From Pseudomonas putida (GTDB lineage Bacteria > Pseudomonadota > Gammaproteobacteria > Pseudomonadales > Pseudomonadaceae): 64,000 nt of DNA. A program made the position numbers and the translations under genes. This document shows positions 54,811-63,618 of this stretch, one piece after another. The stretch spans positions 1 through 64,000 of the forward strand of contig NZ_JANHLD010000003.1 in the NCBI RefSeq assembly GCF_028682455.1. Direction: 5' to 3'. Below the pieces are notes generated by a model that saw only the letters and a program-made list of their open reading frames with translations, did no database searches and was not told the origin of the DNA. Position 1 is the stretch's first letter. Each line of letters starts with the position of its first letter.

Positions 54811-55278
54811 ATGCATCTGAAAGAAGCGCTGGCAGGGGCATTGCGCGGAGCTCGAGCCCACCAGGGGCTGAACTACGACGAACTGGCAGGGGCAACCCAT
54901 AGGACGTATGTCGGTATGCTAGAGCAGGCACGAGCGAATCCGACGCTGGAGAAGCTCGATGAAATCGCTGACCACCTCGGTCTCGATCTGCTGACCATGG
55001 TCACCCTAGCCATAGCGGCCCAAGGTGAGGAACTCCCTTCGGAGGTTTTGCAACGTACTGCCTTGCAAATCAGGGAATTCGAGATGTCCGGAGGGTGGCA
55101 GTTGGTAGAGGAGCAATTCAGTGATGGAAAGCTCATCAAGCGCTCCCAGGGAAAGCCTAAGCAGCCGCTTAATGCGGAATACATTCGAGCCTTGAAAGCG
55201 CAAGGTTTCGACAGGAAAACAATCGCTGAAAAGCTAGGCATTGCCAGAAGCACAGTCCAAAAATATTGGAATACATAA
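54811..55278 (+). CDS. XRE-type regulator with a second C-terminal helix-turn-helix
   Basis: A 155-residue protein. Residues 1-65 are a Cro/C1 helix-turn-helix (LAGALRGARAHQGLNYDELA, THRTYVGMLEQARANPTLEK). The last 30 residues form another helix-turn-helix of the recombinase/transposase-resolvase kind (ALKAQGFDRKTIAEKLGIAR, STVQKYW). Start chosen at MHLKEAL, nine bases after GAGG. The 384 bases between the membrane-protein start and this gene hold nothing else I can support. Target unknown. Confidence 0.75.
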   Translation: MHLKEALAGALRGARAHQGLNYDELAGATHRTYVGMLEQARANPTLEKLDEIADHLGLDLLTMVTLAIAAQGEELPSEVLQRTALQIREFEMSGGWQLVEEQFSDGKLIKRSQGKPKQPLNAEYIRALKAQGFDRKTIAEKLGIARSTVQKYWNT

Positions 55279-55701
55279 GTCTGCAGAACATCAGCAATCC
55301 TGCAATCTAAGCAAATCGCGGTTTATGGCGCGCCCTATCGGGTCGGCTGTCGTAAACCATGCCATGACTAACACCAAGTCATGGCCCTTTGGGCTTCCAT
55401 CCTCGCGCCTCCGGCCTTTCTGGCCTGCGCGCTCCGCTTGCTCTGGTTATTTCCATCGACGAATGAAACTCGGTATAGGCCTGCGCGCCCCGGTCGCGGG
55501 TAATAATGTCTACTAAAGTTGAAGGCGCAATAGATCTCTTGAGAATTAACACCAATCTGAAGGCATCTTTTATTGGGTTATGGCACAACGAATCTTTCTG
55601 ATTTCTTCAGCACAATCGTTAAATGTCTATGGTGCTGACAGCAGGCTAGGATTGAGACCCCGCCCATAATCCACCGCCTGACCATTACAAAAAAGATGGC
55701 T
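55279..55701. other. Gene-poor stretch before the tartrate block
   Basis: 423 bases containing repeat copy B and otherwise no coding frame or RNA gene that I can support. Several stop-rich AT tracts suggest decayed DNA, and the stretch probably marks the joint between two inserted blocks. Confidence 0.5.
55384..55441. repeat. Imperfect direct repeat, copy B
   Basis: About 58 bases beginning GCCCTTTGGGCTTCCATCC and ending GCGCGCTCCGCTTGC, again preceded by CAAGTCA (55375). Pairs with copy A at 53725-53782. Confidence 0.65.
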
Positions 55702-56616
55702 CTATGGCCATGCCTCTGAACTGTCAGACTTGCTCCGAAAAAACTCGCGCAGGTGCTCGATAAAGAACGACACTTTAGCAGATAGATTGAGCCGCTCCAG
55801 GTACACCGCATAGATATCCGCAGACGGAGTTTCGTAATCACTCAGCACCTCCACCAAACGCCCAGAGCGCAAGTGTCCCGCGAGGTTCCACTCAGCGCGC
55901 ATCAGAATGCCATGACTGTCAAGAGCCCACTTGAGTGCCACCTCACCATCATTGGTGCTAAGGCTTCCCCCGACCTTGACTGTTTCGGTCAACTTGCCAC
56001 GGTTGAACCGCCAACTACCAAACGCCGCGTCATTCTGGCGCAACACAATGCATGAGTGCTGCGCCAAGTCTTTAGGCTTTTCCGGATAACCAAACGCCTC
56101 CAAATAAGCCGGGGTAGCGCACAGTCGCCGCCGATTCGTTGCAATCTTGCGGGCAATCAATCGCGAGTCGGGAAGTTCACCAAAGCGAATGGCGACGTCA
56201 ATAGCGTCATCCGGCAGGTTGATCGGGCGGTCGGTTAGGTGCAGCTGCACTTCGATATCGCGATAGCGCTTAGCGAATGACGAGATTGCAGGCCCAACAT
56301 GGGTACGGCCAAAGCCCAAAGGCGCATTCACGCGCAGCAGGCCTTTCGGTTCGGCACGGCTGCTGGAAACCTGGCGTTCCATTTCGTTAATTTCGTCGAG
56401 GATCCGTTGAGCGCTCATCAAATAGAGTTCGCCCTCTGCTGTAAGGCTAATGCTACGAGTGGTGCGATTGAGCAATCGAACCCCGAGCCGGCTTTCCAGA
56501 AGGTTGAGCCGTTTGGAGACAGCTGGTGGTGTCAGGTTCATCTCGCGGGCAGCAGCTGCAAGGCTTCCGACCCTCATAAGCAGAGTGAAAAAAGCCAGCT
56601 CCGATATAGGACTCAT
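55702..56616 (-). CDS. LysR-family regulator of the tartrate block
   Basis: A 304-residue LysR protein: helix-turn-helix at residues 1-60 (LAAAAREMNLTPPAVSKRLN), effector domain from about 90 (LRVNAPLGFGRTHVGPAISS), of the group that includes DsdC-unlike, TtdR-like short-chain acid regulators. It is divergent from the dctA-like gene with 188 bases between, which is the usual place for LysR control. Ligand probably tartrate or a related dicarboxylate; inferred from neighbours. Confidence 0.88.
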   Translation of the reverse strand: MSPISELAFFTLLMRVGSLAAAAREMNLTPPAVSKRLNLLESRLGVRLLNRTTRSISLTAEGELYLMSAQRILDEINEMERQVSSSRAEPKGLLRVNAPLGFGRTHVGPAISSFAKRYRDIEVQLHLTDRPINLPDDAIDVAIRFGELPDSRLIARKIATNRRRLCATPAYLEAFGYPEKPKDLAQHSCIVLRQNDAAFGSWRFNRGKLTETVKVGGSLSTNDGEVALKWALDSHGILMRAEWNLAGHLRSGRLVEVLSDYETPSADIYAVYLERLNLSAKVSFFIEHLREFFRSKSDSSEAWP

Positions 56617-56804
56617 AATTAACTCAAAGTAAACAATGTAGTTAATTCCAGTGTATTACACCTTTTTGAAAAAACCATTAATTTATAGGGGTGATTACCT
56701 ATGACACACCTGCGCTCTCTACTGCCATATAGCCGTTCCTAGCTATGGATAGAGCCCGCAGATGCCAATAAAAAATCCGACTCACAAAAATAAAGCGGAG
56801 ATAA

Positions 56805-58133
56805 ATGGCTATGCGATACCTTGGGAAGCTCTACGTCCAGGTTTTGATCGGCGTTACCGTCGGCATCCTGCTCGGTGTTTTTTGGCCCCAGATCGGCATC
56901 GACCTCAAACCCTTGGGCGACGCCTTCATCAAACTCATCAAGATGGTGTTCGCACCGATCATTTTTGCCACGGTGGTGCTCGGCATCGCCAAAATGGAGA
57001 ACATGAAAGAGCTCGGTAGAGTCGGGGTACGGGCCCTTATCTACTTTGAAATTCTGTCCACCTTCGCGCTGGTGCTGGGCCTAATTGTGGTGAATCTCGT
57101 GAAGCCTGGCGAGGGGATGAACGTCGATCCTTCCACACTCGACATTGCGAGCATTTCTACCTACACCTCCGCTGCAAGCAACTCTGGCGGATTCACCGAC
57201 TTCCTGATGAGTGTGATCCCGGCCAGCATTACTGACGCCTTCGCGAAGAACCAGATTCTGCCGATCCTGCTTTTCTCAACCCTCTTCGGCATCGCGCTGT
57301 CCCACCTTGGCCCACGCGGTAAACCCGTAGTCGATGTGCTTGAAGCCTTTTCCCACGGCATGTTCCACATCGTCGGCATGATCATGCGAGTCGCTCCGTT
57401 GGCTGCATGTGGCGCGATGGCCTTCACTGTCGGCAAGTACGGTCTAGGCTCCATCGTTTCGCTCGGTAAACTGATGGCGACCATGTACATCACCTGCTTC
57501 CTGTTCGTGGTGATCATTCTCGGTTTCATCTCGCGCTTGTCGGGCTTTAGTCTTTGGAAGTTTCTCAAGTACATAAAGGAAGAACTGTTCACCGTACTGG
57601 GCACCAGTTCCTCGGAGTCGGTGGTACCGCAGTTGATGACCAAGCTTGAGAGAGTTGGTGTATCCAAGCCGGTAGTAGGCCTGGTTATCCCTTCCGGCTT
57701 GACCTTCAACCCTGATGGTCAGTGCATCTACTACACCATGGCGGCCATTTTCATTGCTCAGGCTACCAACACCCCATTGACTCTAATGGATCAGTTGATC
57801 GTTCTGGGCGTCCTGTTACTGACCTCCAAGGGCTCGGCGGGCGTGACAGGCTCGGGTTTCATCACGTTGGCTGCCACTCTGGCAACGATGGACAACATTC
57901 CGGTAGCCGGCATGGTGCTCCTGCTGGGCGTCGACCGCTTCATGTCCGAAGCACGGGCCATCACCAACACCATCGGTAACGCAGTCGGCACCATGGCAAT
58001 CGCCAAGTGGGTTGGTGCTCTCGATAAGAAAAGAGTGGACTTCGTATTAGACGGCGGAATCGTGCCTGAGCAAAACCAGGTACAGGAAGCATCGCCGCTC
58101 AATATGTCGAGTCCGGTCAAATCAGCCTTGTGA
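56805..58133 (+). CDS. dctA: DctA-type C4-dicarboxylate/proton symporter
   Basis: A 442-residue inner-membrane transporter of the dicarboxylate/amino-acid:cation symporter family. Signatures include KMVFAPIIFATVVLGI, the re-entrant loop with GTSSSESVVPQLM, TFNPDGQCIYYTMAAIFIAQ, and TSKGSAGVTGSGFI. It begins right after GGAG; a second ATG two codons in is an alternative. DctA normally takes up succinate, malate and fumarate. Its place before tartrate dehydratase genes suggests tartrate here. Confidence 0.93.
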   Translation: MAMRYLGKLYVQVLIGVTVGILLGVFWPQIGIDLKPLGDAFIKLIKMVFAPIIFATVVLGIAKMENMKELGRVGVRALIYFEILSTFALVLGLIVVNLVKPGEGMNVDPSTLDIASISTYTSAASNSGGFTDFLMSVIPASITDAFAKNQILPILLFSTLFGIALSHLGPRGKPVVDVLEAFSHGMFHIVGMIMRVAPLAACGAMAFTVGKYGLGSIVSLGKLMATMYITCFLFVVIILGFISRLSGFSLWKFLKYIKEELFTVLGTSSSESVVPQLMTKLERVGVSKPVVGLVIPSGLTFNPDGQCIYYTMAAIFIAQATNTPLTLMDQLIVLGVLLLTSKGSAGVTGSGFITLAATLATMDNIPVAGMVLLLGVDRFMSEARAITNTIGNAVGTMAIAKWVGALDKKRVDFVLDGGIVPEQNQVQEASPLNMSSPVKSAL

Positions 58134-58152
58134 TGCAGTTAGGAGAGTAATC

Positions 58153-59052
58153 GTGGATAAAGAAGCAGCTGTTGAATCACTAACCGACGTGATGGCGAAG
58201 TTCACCGCGTACATCGGCAAGCGCTTGCCAAAGGACGTGAAAGAGAAGACTGCGAAGTTGCGGGCAGCGGAAACTAATCCGTTGGCCATTGCTGTCTACG
58301 ACTCGATGGCTGACAACCAGGAGTACGCCGACAAGCTGAATCGTCCCAGCTGCCAGGACACTGGTGTGATTCAGTATTTCATCTCTGCTGGAGCCCAGTT
58401 CCCACTACTGAGTGACCTGGAGGGCATCCTGGAGAATGCGACAAAGGAGGCGACTATTAAGGGCCCACTGCGTCACAACGCCGTGGAGACCTTTATCGAG
58501 AAAAACACCGGTACCAATACTGGTTCGAAGATTCCATGGCTGGACTGGCAAATCATTCCTGACGCCGACCACGCGATCATTGATGTGTACATGGCTGGCG
58601 GCGGTTGCACTCTGCCAGGCTCGGCCAAGGTTCTGATGCCCGGCCAAGGCTATGAAGGCGTGACCGAGTTCGTCTTCGATGTGATCACCTCGCGGGGTAT
58701 CAATGCTTGCCCACCACTGTTGGTCGGCGTGGGCGTGTCCACCTCGGTGGAAACCGCCGCGCGTCTATCTAAGCTGGCGATCCTGCGTCCAGTGGACTCC
58801 AGCCATCCGAACGAAAGCGCTGCGATGATGGAAAAGCTGCTGGAGGATGGCCTCAATGAAATCGGTATTGGCCCGCAGGGTCTGACCGGCAACAGTAGCG
58901 TAATGGGAGTAAACATCGAGTCTTCGGCGCGCCACCCTTCGACCATCGGTGTGGCCGTATCCACTGGTTGCTGGGCCCACCGTCGCGGCAAGATCCGAAT
59001 CAACGCCGACTTGTCCTACGACATCCTCTCCCATGAAGGAGTAGTTCTGTGA
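58153..59052 (+). CDS. ttdA: L(+)-tartrate dehydratase, alpha subunit
   Basis: A 299-residue iron-sulfur hydro-lyase subunit. The three cysteine ligands of the cluster are visible in RPSCQDTGVIQ, GINACPPLLVG and STGCWAHRRG; GGGCTLPGSAKVLMPG and GPQGLTGNSSVMGVN are family blocks. The split two-subunit layout matches TtdAB, with the fumarase-type class I family as the alternative. It dehydrates tartrate to oxaloacetate. ATGA-type overlap with the beta subunit. Confidence 0.9.
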   Translation: MDKEAAVESLTDVMAKFTAYIGKRLPKDVKEKTAKLRAAETNPLAIAVYDSMADNQEYADKLNRPSCQDTGVIQYFISAGAQFPLLSDLEGILENATKEATIKGPLRHNAVETFIEKNTGTNTGSKIPWLDWQIIPDADHAIIDVYMAGGGCTLPGSAKVLMPGQGYEGVTEFVFDVITSRGINACPPLLVGVGVSTSVETAARLSKLAILRPVDSSHPNESAAMMEKLLEDGLNEIGIGPQGLTGNSSVMGVNIESSARHPSTIGVAVSTGCWAHRRGKIRINADLSYDILSHEGVVL

Positions 59053-59657
59053 AGAAGATACTGAATACGCCAATCAAGGACGAGGATCTGGCTGACCTGA
59101 ACGTTGGTGACGTGGTTTACCTGACCGGCCAGTTGGTGACCTGCCGTGACGTCGCGCACCGCCGCTTGATCGAGCTCAAGCGCGAGTTGCCGGTAGATCT
59201 GCGTGGTGGGGCGATCTTCCACGCGGGGCCAATTGTTCGCAAAAAAGACGATGGCAGTTTCGAGATGGTCTCCATCGGCCCGACCACCAGCATGCGGATG
59301 GAAAAGTTCGAGAAAGAGTTTATTGAGCAAACCGGCGTAAAGTTGATCGTTGGTAAGGGCGGGATGGGGCCGGAAACGACCACAGGCTGCCTGGAGAACA
59401 AAGCGGTGCATGCTGTTTTCCCCGGCGGCTGCGCGGTACTGGCGGCGACTCAAGTCGAGGAAATTGTTCGAGCGGAATGGCAAGACCTTGGTATGCCGGA
59501 GACTCTATGGGTGAACCGAGTACGCGAATTCGGCCCGCTGATCATCTCCATCGATACCAAGGGCAACAATTTGTTCGAGCAAAACAAACTGCGCTTCAAC
59601 GAACGTAAAGGCGCGGTGATCGAGAAGATCAACAGTCAGGTGCGCTTCATTAAGTGA
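59049..59657 (+). CDS. ttdB: L(+)-tartrate dehydratase, beta subunit
   Basis: A 202-residue subunit of the class I hydro-lyase with the blocks GDVVYLTGQLVTCRDVAHRR, GGAIFHAGPIVRK and GPTTSMRMEKFEKEF, the substrate-binding part. It overlaps ttdA by four bases and completes the enzyme. Confidence 0.9.
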   Translation: MKKILNTPIKDEDLADLNVGDVVYLTGQLVTCRDVAHRRLIELKRELPVDLRGGAIFHAGPIVRKKDDGSFEMVSIGPTTSMRMEKFEKEFIEQTGVKLIVGKGGMGPETTTGCLENKAVHAVFPGGCAVLAATQVEEIVRAEWQDLGMPETLWVNRVREFGPLIISIDTKGNNLFEQNKLRFNERKGAVIEKINSQVRFIK

Positions 59658-59791
59658 ACCAGTTGCCCGGCCATAGCGATCACGCTTTGGCCTGGCACTC
59701 GCCCGACAGTTTGCACCGCCGTCGCAACGACGAGCGCATTGCCCTCCAGGTAGTTGCACGGCGTACCTCAATGTAAACTACAGAGATTGCC

Positions 59792-60658
59792 ATGCATAAA
59801 ACCAGTCCTCACGAACTGCGCAAAATTTTCCGAGCCCTCCTTGCCGGCCAGAAGTCACTCACAACCGCCTCCGTCTTCGATCCTCTGTCAGCCCGTATAG
59901 CTGCCGATCTCGGCTTTGAGGTCGGTATCCTTGGCGGTTCGGTTGCCTCGCTGCATGTGCTCGGTGCCCCCGATATCGCGCTGATCACGTTGAGCGAATT
60001 TGTTGAGCAGGCAAGGCGTATCGGTCGGGTCGCCCAGCTGCCAGTGATTGCCGATGCCGATCACGGGTACGGCAACGCCCTTAACGTCATGCGTACCGTA
60101 ACGGAGCTGGAGCGCGTCGGCATTGCTGCATTGACCTTGGAAGATACTCTCCTGCCAGCTCCGTTTGGAGGCCCAGCCTTTTCTCTTATTAGCATCGAGG
60201 AAGGCATCGGCAAACTGCGAGCCGCTCAGCGAGCTCGTCAAGATGCTGAATTGGCCCTGATCGCTCGTACCCACGCCAGCGCGCAACCGCTCACCGAAGT
60301 CATCAAGCGTATTGGGGCCTATCAAGATGCGGGGGCTGATGGAATTTGTTTGGTTGGCGTGCGGGACTTCGAGCATCTCGAAGCGATTGCCGAGGGTCTG
60401 CGGATACCGCTGATGCTGGTTACCTACGGCAATGCCGCATTGCGCGACCAGCAACGCCTCAGCCAACTTGGCGTGCGCATTGTGGTGAACGGGCATGCTG
60501 CTTGTTTTGCTGCGATCAAAGCAACCTACGATAGCTTACGGGCACAGCGTGAGATTGCCGACAAGGACAATCTGACTCCCTCGGAGTTGTCCCACCGATA
60601 CACCTCTCCGAATGAATACATCACTTGGGCAGAAGAATTCATGAGCGTGACGGGATAA
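59792..60658 (+). CDS. Oxaloacetate decarboxylase of the isocitrate lyase/PEP mutase superfamily
   Basis: A 288-residue enzyme with the superfamily core LPVIADADHGYGNALNVMRT (metal-binding Asp pair), LEDTLLP and LIARTHASAQP. It lacks the KKCGH catalytic cysteine loop of isocitrate lyase. It resembles the Pseudomonas aeruginosa PA4872 type that decarboxylates oxaloacetate to pyruvate. Coming after ttdAB it would remove the product of tartrate dehydration. Ribosome-binding site AGAG six bases before ATG. Confidence 0.85.
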   Translation: MHKTSPHELRKIFRALLAGQKSLTTASVFDPLSARIAADLGFEVGILGGSVASLHVLGAPDIALITLSEFVEQARRIGRVAQLPVIADADHGYGNALNVMRTVTELERVGIAALTLEDTLLPAPFGGPAFSLISIEEGIGKLRAAQRARQDAELALIARTHASAQPLTEVIKRIGAYQDAGADGICLVGVRDFEHLEAIAEGLRIPLMLVTYGNAALRDQQRLSQLGVRIVVNGHAACFAAIKATYDSLRAQREIADKDNLTPSELSHRYTSPNEYITWAEEFMSVTG

Positions 60659-60800
60659 CCATTCATTCCGTTTGCGTGAGGCTCTTTACGATTGGGAAGT
60701 GGGAGGAATGCCTAGTCTGTCGTGTTCAATTCTACTTCCTCTCTACTACAGCAAGCCTGCGATACCCTGTACTGATGCTCATAGAATGGATCACCCGGCC

Positions 60801-61052
60801 CTAAATGAAGGGCAGTCGTGCTTGCTCGTAACTACTCAGCACTGATGCAAACGAATCTTTGGGATTACGGGTTTCCAGTAGCTGTGCCAATATTGACGCG
60901 TCTTCCATTCCAGTCAAAAGACCTCGACCTGTCATAGGCCAGATAACATGGGCAGCGTCACCGAGAATCGCCAGGTTGCCTCGGACAAGTAGCTCTGGTT
61001 TGTACTCGGCGATGGGTGCACCACTTAATGTCTCGGGTGAGCTGATACCCAT
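60801..61052 (-). pseudogene. FAD-dependent monooxygenase fragment
   Basis: Only about 83 residues remain of a flavoprotein hydroxylase. The diagnostic NLAILGDAAHVIWPMTGRGL (ribose-binding GD motif) and the helix after it are intact, but the N-terminal 280 or so residues, including the FAD-binding GxGxxG, are absent, and the C terminus stops soon after YEQARLPFI. It ends at the same place where an MFS fragment starts on the other strand, so both were cut by one joining event. Nothing recognisable lies in 60659-60800. Confidence 0.75.
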
Positions 61053-61294
61053 TGGCGGGATGGCTGGGTGCCAACATCAGCCTCACCGCGTCGTTTGTTG
61101 GACTCGCTGTCGTGGCCGGTAGCGCACTGCTGGTCAGCATTGTGATCTGGCGTCCGGCTCATGACCAAGAGTCGATCAAACACGCCCATGAGAACCTGCA
61201 GGACGATCACACTCACCTCGACGGCCAAAATGGCGTCGATCACGAACACCCACACGTGATCGATGATCAGCATCGCCGATGGCCCAACGGGTGA
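61046..61294 (+). pseudogene. C-terminal fragment of an MFS transporter with His-rich tail
   Basis: About 80 residues: one membrane helix (SLTASFVGLAVVAGSALLVS) and a His/Asp-rich tail (HENLQDDHTHLDG, HEHPHVIDDQH). This is the end of a larger transporter; a stop codon stands directly upstream in the frame. MFS proteins with His-rich C termini are found in nickel/cobalt resistance clusters, which fits the genes that follow, but the fragment itself cannot work. Confidence 0.65.
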
Positions 61295-61335
61295 TCGTAA
61301 ATTCCTAAGATTTGCTAAGGCTGGTTGGCGGATAT

Positions 61336-62037
61336 TCAGACCAGGAACCGTAGGACTTGCAGAGCGGCAAGGTGGCCGGGATAAAACCAGTAGCCCCATT
61401 GCCGCACCGGCCAGACCTTGAAGGTGAAGGCCTGACGCAGAAGCCAGAGTCCGATCAGGGGAGCAGCGAACGCAGTGCTCAAAGCCAGCAATGAATAGGT
61501 CTCAAAATCCATCGCCCTGGCCAATATGCTGCTGCGGGTGTTGATCAACAGGCATAGAGTCGCTGGCAGCAACCAAAGAATGCCGGGCCTCTTGATCGCC
61601 AACAAGACAGTCGCAGGAACGAGTGCACCGTAGAAGCCATACATCAGTGGATCATCCAGCCCATAGGCAACTATGGCGGCAATCAACGCCATAACGCCGC
61701 TCAACAAGGTACGATGCTGCCAACCCCAGGCAATCACCAGCCCTAACACCAGCGTAACCAATACGTTGAACGATCCCGAGGTGCTGATGTAGCGATAAGG
61801 CACTTCTGAAATGGCGGCGAACAACAGCATCAACGCGAGGTATCGACCGTTCGCGACAGTCATTAATTCACCTGGCTTAGAGCGCACCAAATTGGCAGCA
61901 ATGGCGACGCAGAACAGCGGAAAAGAGAGCCGCCCCGGAATGAACAGAGTGGTCAGCATCGCCACCCACTTGATCAGACCCAGGCTGCTGCTTCGGCTCC
62001 TGAGCAAGGCATGCTGGGTCGTATGAGCCGTTGTCAT
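61336..62037 (-). CDS. TraX family membrane protein, with a possible internal deletion
   Basis: A 233-residue multi-pass protein (about seven helices) matching TraX: LGLIKWVAMLT, GRLSFPLFCVAIAANLVRS, the central hydrophobic helices and the C-terminal YWFYPGHLAALQVLR. TraX proteins are acetyltransferase-like membrane proteins; the namesake modifies F pilin. The segment after MLT that normally carries the conserved Asp-His (about 16-20 residues) appears to be missing without breaking the frame. Start overlaps the YqaA gene by four bases. Confidence 0.75.
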   Translation of the reverse strand: MTTAHTTQHALLRSRSSSLGLIKWVAMLTTLFIPGRLSFPLFCVAIAANLVRSKPGELMTVANGRYLALMLLFAAISEVPYRYISTSGSFNVLVTLVLGLVIAWGWQHRTLLSGVMALIAAIVAYGLDDPLMYGFYGALVPATVLLAIKRPGILWLLPATLCLLINTRSSILARAMDFETYSLLALSTAFAAPLIGLWLLRQAFTFKVWPVRQWGYWFYPGHLAALQVLRFLV

Positions 62038-62466
62038 GCCCGCCCCAGTGTGACGGCGGCCAGCACGAGATAACGCACGCCCTTGGCCAGGGTGACAATC
62101 AGCACGAAGCTCCAGAGTGGCTCGCGCATGACTCCGGCGACGATTGTCAGCGGATCGCCAATGATCGGCACCCAGCTCAGCAGCAACGACCAGCGCCCGT
62201 AGCGCAGGTAGGAATTCCGGGCCTTTTCAAGCTTGCTCTCGCTCACCGGGAACCAGCGCTTGTGGCGCAATCGCTCAACGGAGCGACCGAGAATCCAGTT
62301 CAATGCAGAGCCAAGAACGTTGCCAAGGGTGGCGACCGCCAAGAGCGTTGAAGCGACGTACTGATCGGAACATTCCAGCCAGTACCGCTTCAGACTGCAT
62401 CGGCAGCAGCGTGGCGGCACCGAATGCCGCCAGAAACAGACCAAGGTAGCTGGTGAGTTCAAACAC
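62034..62466 (-). pseudogene. YqaA/DedA-like membrane protein gene with a frameshift
   Basis: The N terminus MFELTSYLGLFLAAFGAATL (from 62466) is in one frame and runs to about 62375, then the homology continues one frame over with DQYVASTLLAVATLGNVLG, SESKLEKARNSYLRYGRWSL and SWVPIIGDPLTIVAG to the stop at 62034. The change is a single-base shift near 62370-62380. Either the gene is inactive or there is a sequencing error. The family (SNARE-associated/DedA-like) is of uncertain function and occurs here between TraX and RcnA genes. Confidence 0.7.
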
Positions 62467-62477
62467 TCATCTTCACC

Positions 62478-63611
62478 TTATGCGTTCAAACCAACCCAGC
62501 CGTGGATGCCCACGTAGAGGCCGACTCCAATAATCAGCACGCTGGACAGGTAAGGTGCGCGGCGAGCAACAGTGCCCAACCATGGCCAGCGGTTGGACGC
62601 CTGTCTAGCACCAATGGCCGCAGCAGCACCCACCGTCACCAAAGTGATCGCCAAGCCGATGCTGAAGCACACAACGAGCATGCCACCTAGCGCCACTTCT
62701 TTGACCTGAAGACACAACAACAGAACGGTGATGGCAGCAGGACAAGGAATCAAACCGCCCGTCAAACCGAACACGACGATCTGGCCCGTGGTGACCTCAC
62801 GATTGGTGAAGCGCTTACGGATATCGTTGGCATGTGCGCGCTCGTGCGCATCCTGGTAGCCATCAATCGACAACTCCAGACCTTCCAGTTCGGAATGCGC
62901 ATGCTCGTGATCATGCTCCTGGTAGTCCAGATCATAATCATGGGAGTGGCCCGCATGCCCAAGGCTCAAGCGAGCACTGAACTCATGAGGTTCCGGAATA
63001 TCGACTGCCGATTCCAGGAAGCCTTCGCGCTCGACGAAAGAGAACGACTGGGTGCTGCCGTCTGGACGGGTAGTCATCAGGCGAACATCTGAGGCAGCCC
63101 AGGCATGTCCGGTCAATGTCTTCAGGCGCCAATGCGGTGGCATACCCACTTCAAAAATCGACAGTTCGATGCGCCCGTGGCCGGTATCGATTCGATGAGT
63201 TTCATCATGATGATCGTGGTCATGCGAACCGTGGTGGTCATCAGCTTGCTCGAACTTGAACATCTGCTCGCCGCGCCAAGTGCGCCAGAGCATCCATAGC
63301 GCAATCACGATAATCAGTGCAGAAGAGGCAAGTTGGAAGTACGGCTCAGTGGTTTGCGCATCCAGGCCTTTGCCCAGGTACATGCCGCCGATGGCGACCA
63401 ACCACACCACTGCGGTATGCGACAACGTCGCGGCCAAACCTAACAAAACAGCCTGTTTGACCGAGCCACGGATGGCTACGATGAAGGCAGCCATCATGGT
63501 TTTGGAATGTCCCGGCTCCAGGCCATGCAAGGCGCCGAGCAGGATCGCGCTCGGAAAATACAGCCAGGCGTGAGCCCCGCCTTGTTGCAGCAGTTCAGCG
63601 AAATTGGGCAT
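62478..63611 (-). CDS. rcnA: RcnA-type nickel/cobalt efflux protein
   Basis: A 377-residue membrane exporter. The HGLEPGHSKTM motif near residue 30, later TGGLIPCPAAITVLLLCLQ and a total of six helices are the NicO/RcnA core. Between helices 3 and 4 lies a hydrophilic insert of about 140 residues with several His clusters (DHHGSHDHDHHDETHR, YQEHDHEHAHSE), which is longer than the short His loop of E. coli RcnA (274 residues). I start it at MPNFAELLQQ. It lies 7 bases after the repressor gene and is probably cotranscribed with it. Confidence 0.93.
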   Translation of the reverse strand: MPNFAELLQQGGAHAWLYFPSAILLGALHGLEPGHSKTMMAAFIVAIRGSVKQAVLLGLAATLSHTAVVWLVAIGGMYLGKGLDAQTTEPYFQLASSALIIVIALWMLWRTWRGEQMFKFEQADDHHGSHDHDHHDETHRIDTGHGRIELSIFEVGMPPHWRLKTLTGHAWAASDVRLMTTRPDGSTQSFSFVEREGFLESAVDIPEPHEFSARLSLGHAGHSHDYDLDYQEHDHEHAHSELEGLELSIDGYQDAHERAHANDIRKRFTNREVTTGQIVVFGLTGGLIPCPAAITVLLLCLQVKEVALGGMLVVCFSIGLAITLVTVGAAAAIGARQASNRWPWLGTVARRAPYLSSVLIIGVGLYVGIHGWVGLNA

Positions 63612-63618
63612 GTCAGAC

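Noticed and set aside
53711..55441. Repeats A and B as integron attC sites
   Set aside because: The GTTRRRY/RYYYAAC core sites and paired inner boxes are not seen, and no integron integrase is in the window.
62370..62380. Programmed frameshift in the YqaA gene
   Set aside because: No slippery heptamer or following stem is visible; mutation or sequencing error is simpler.
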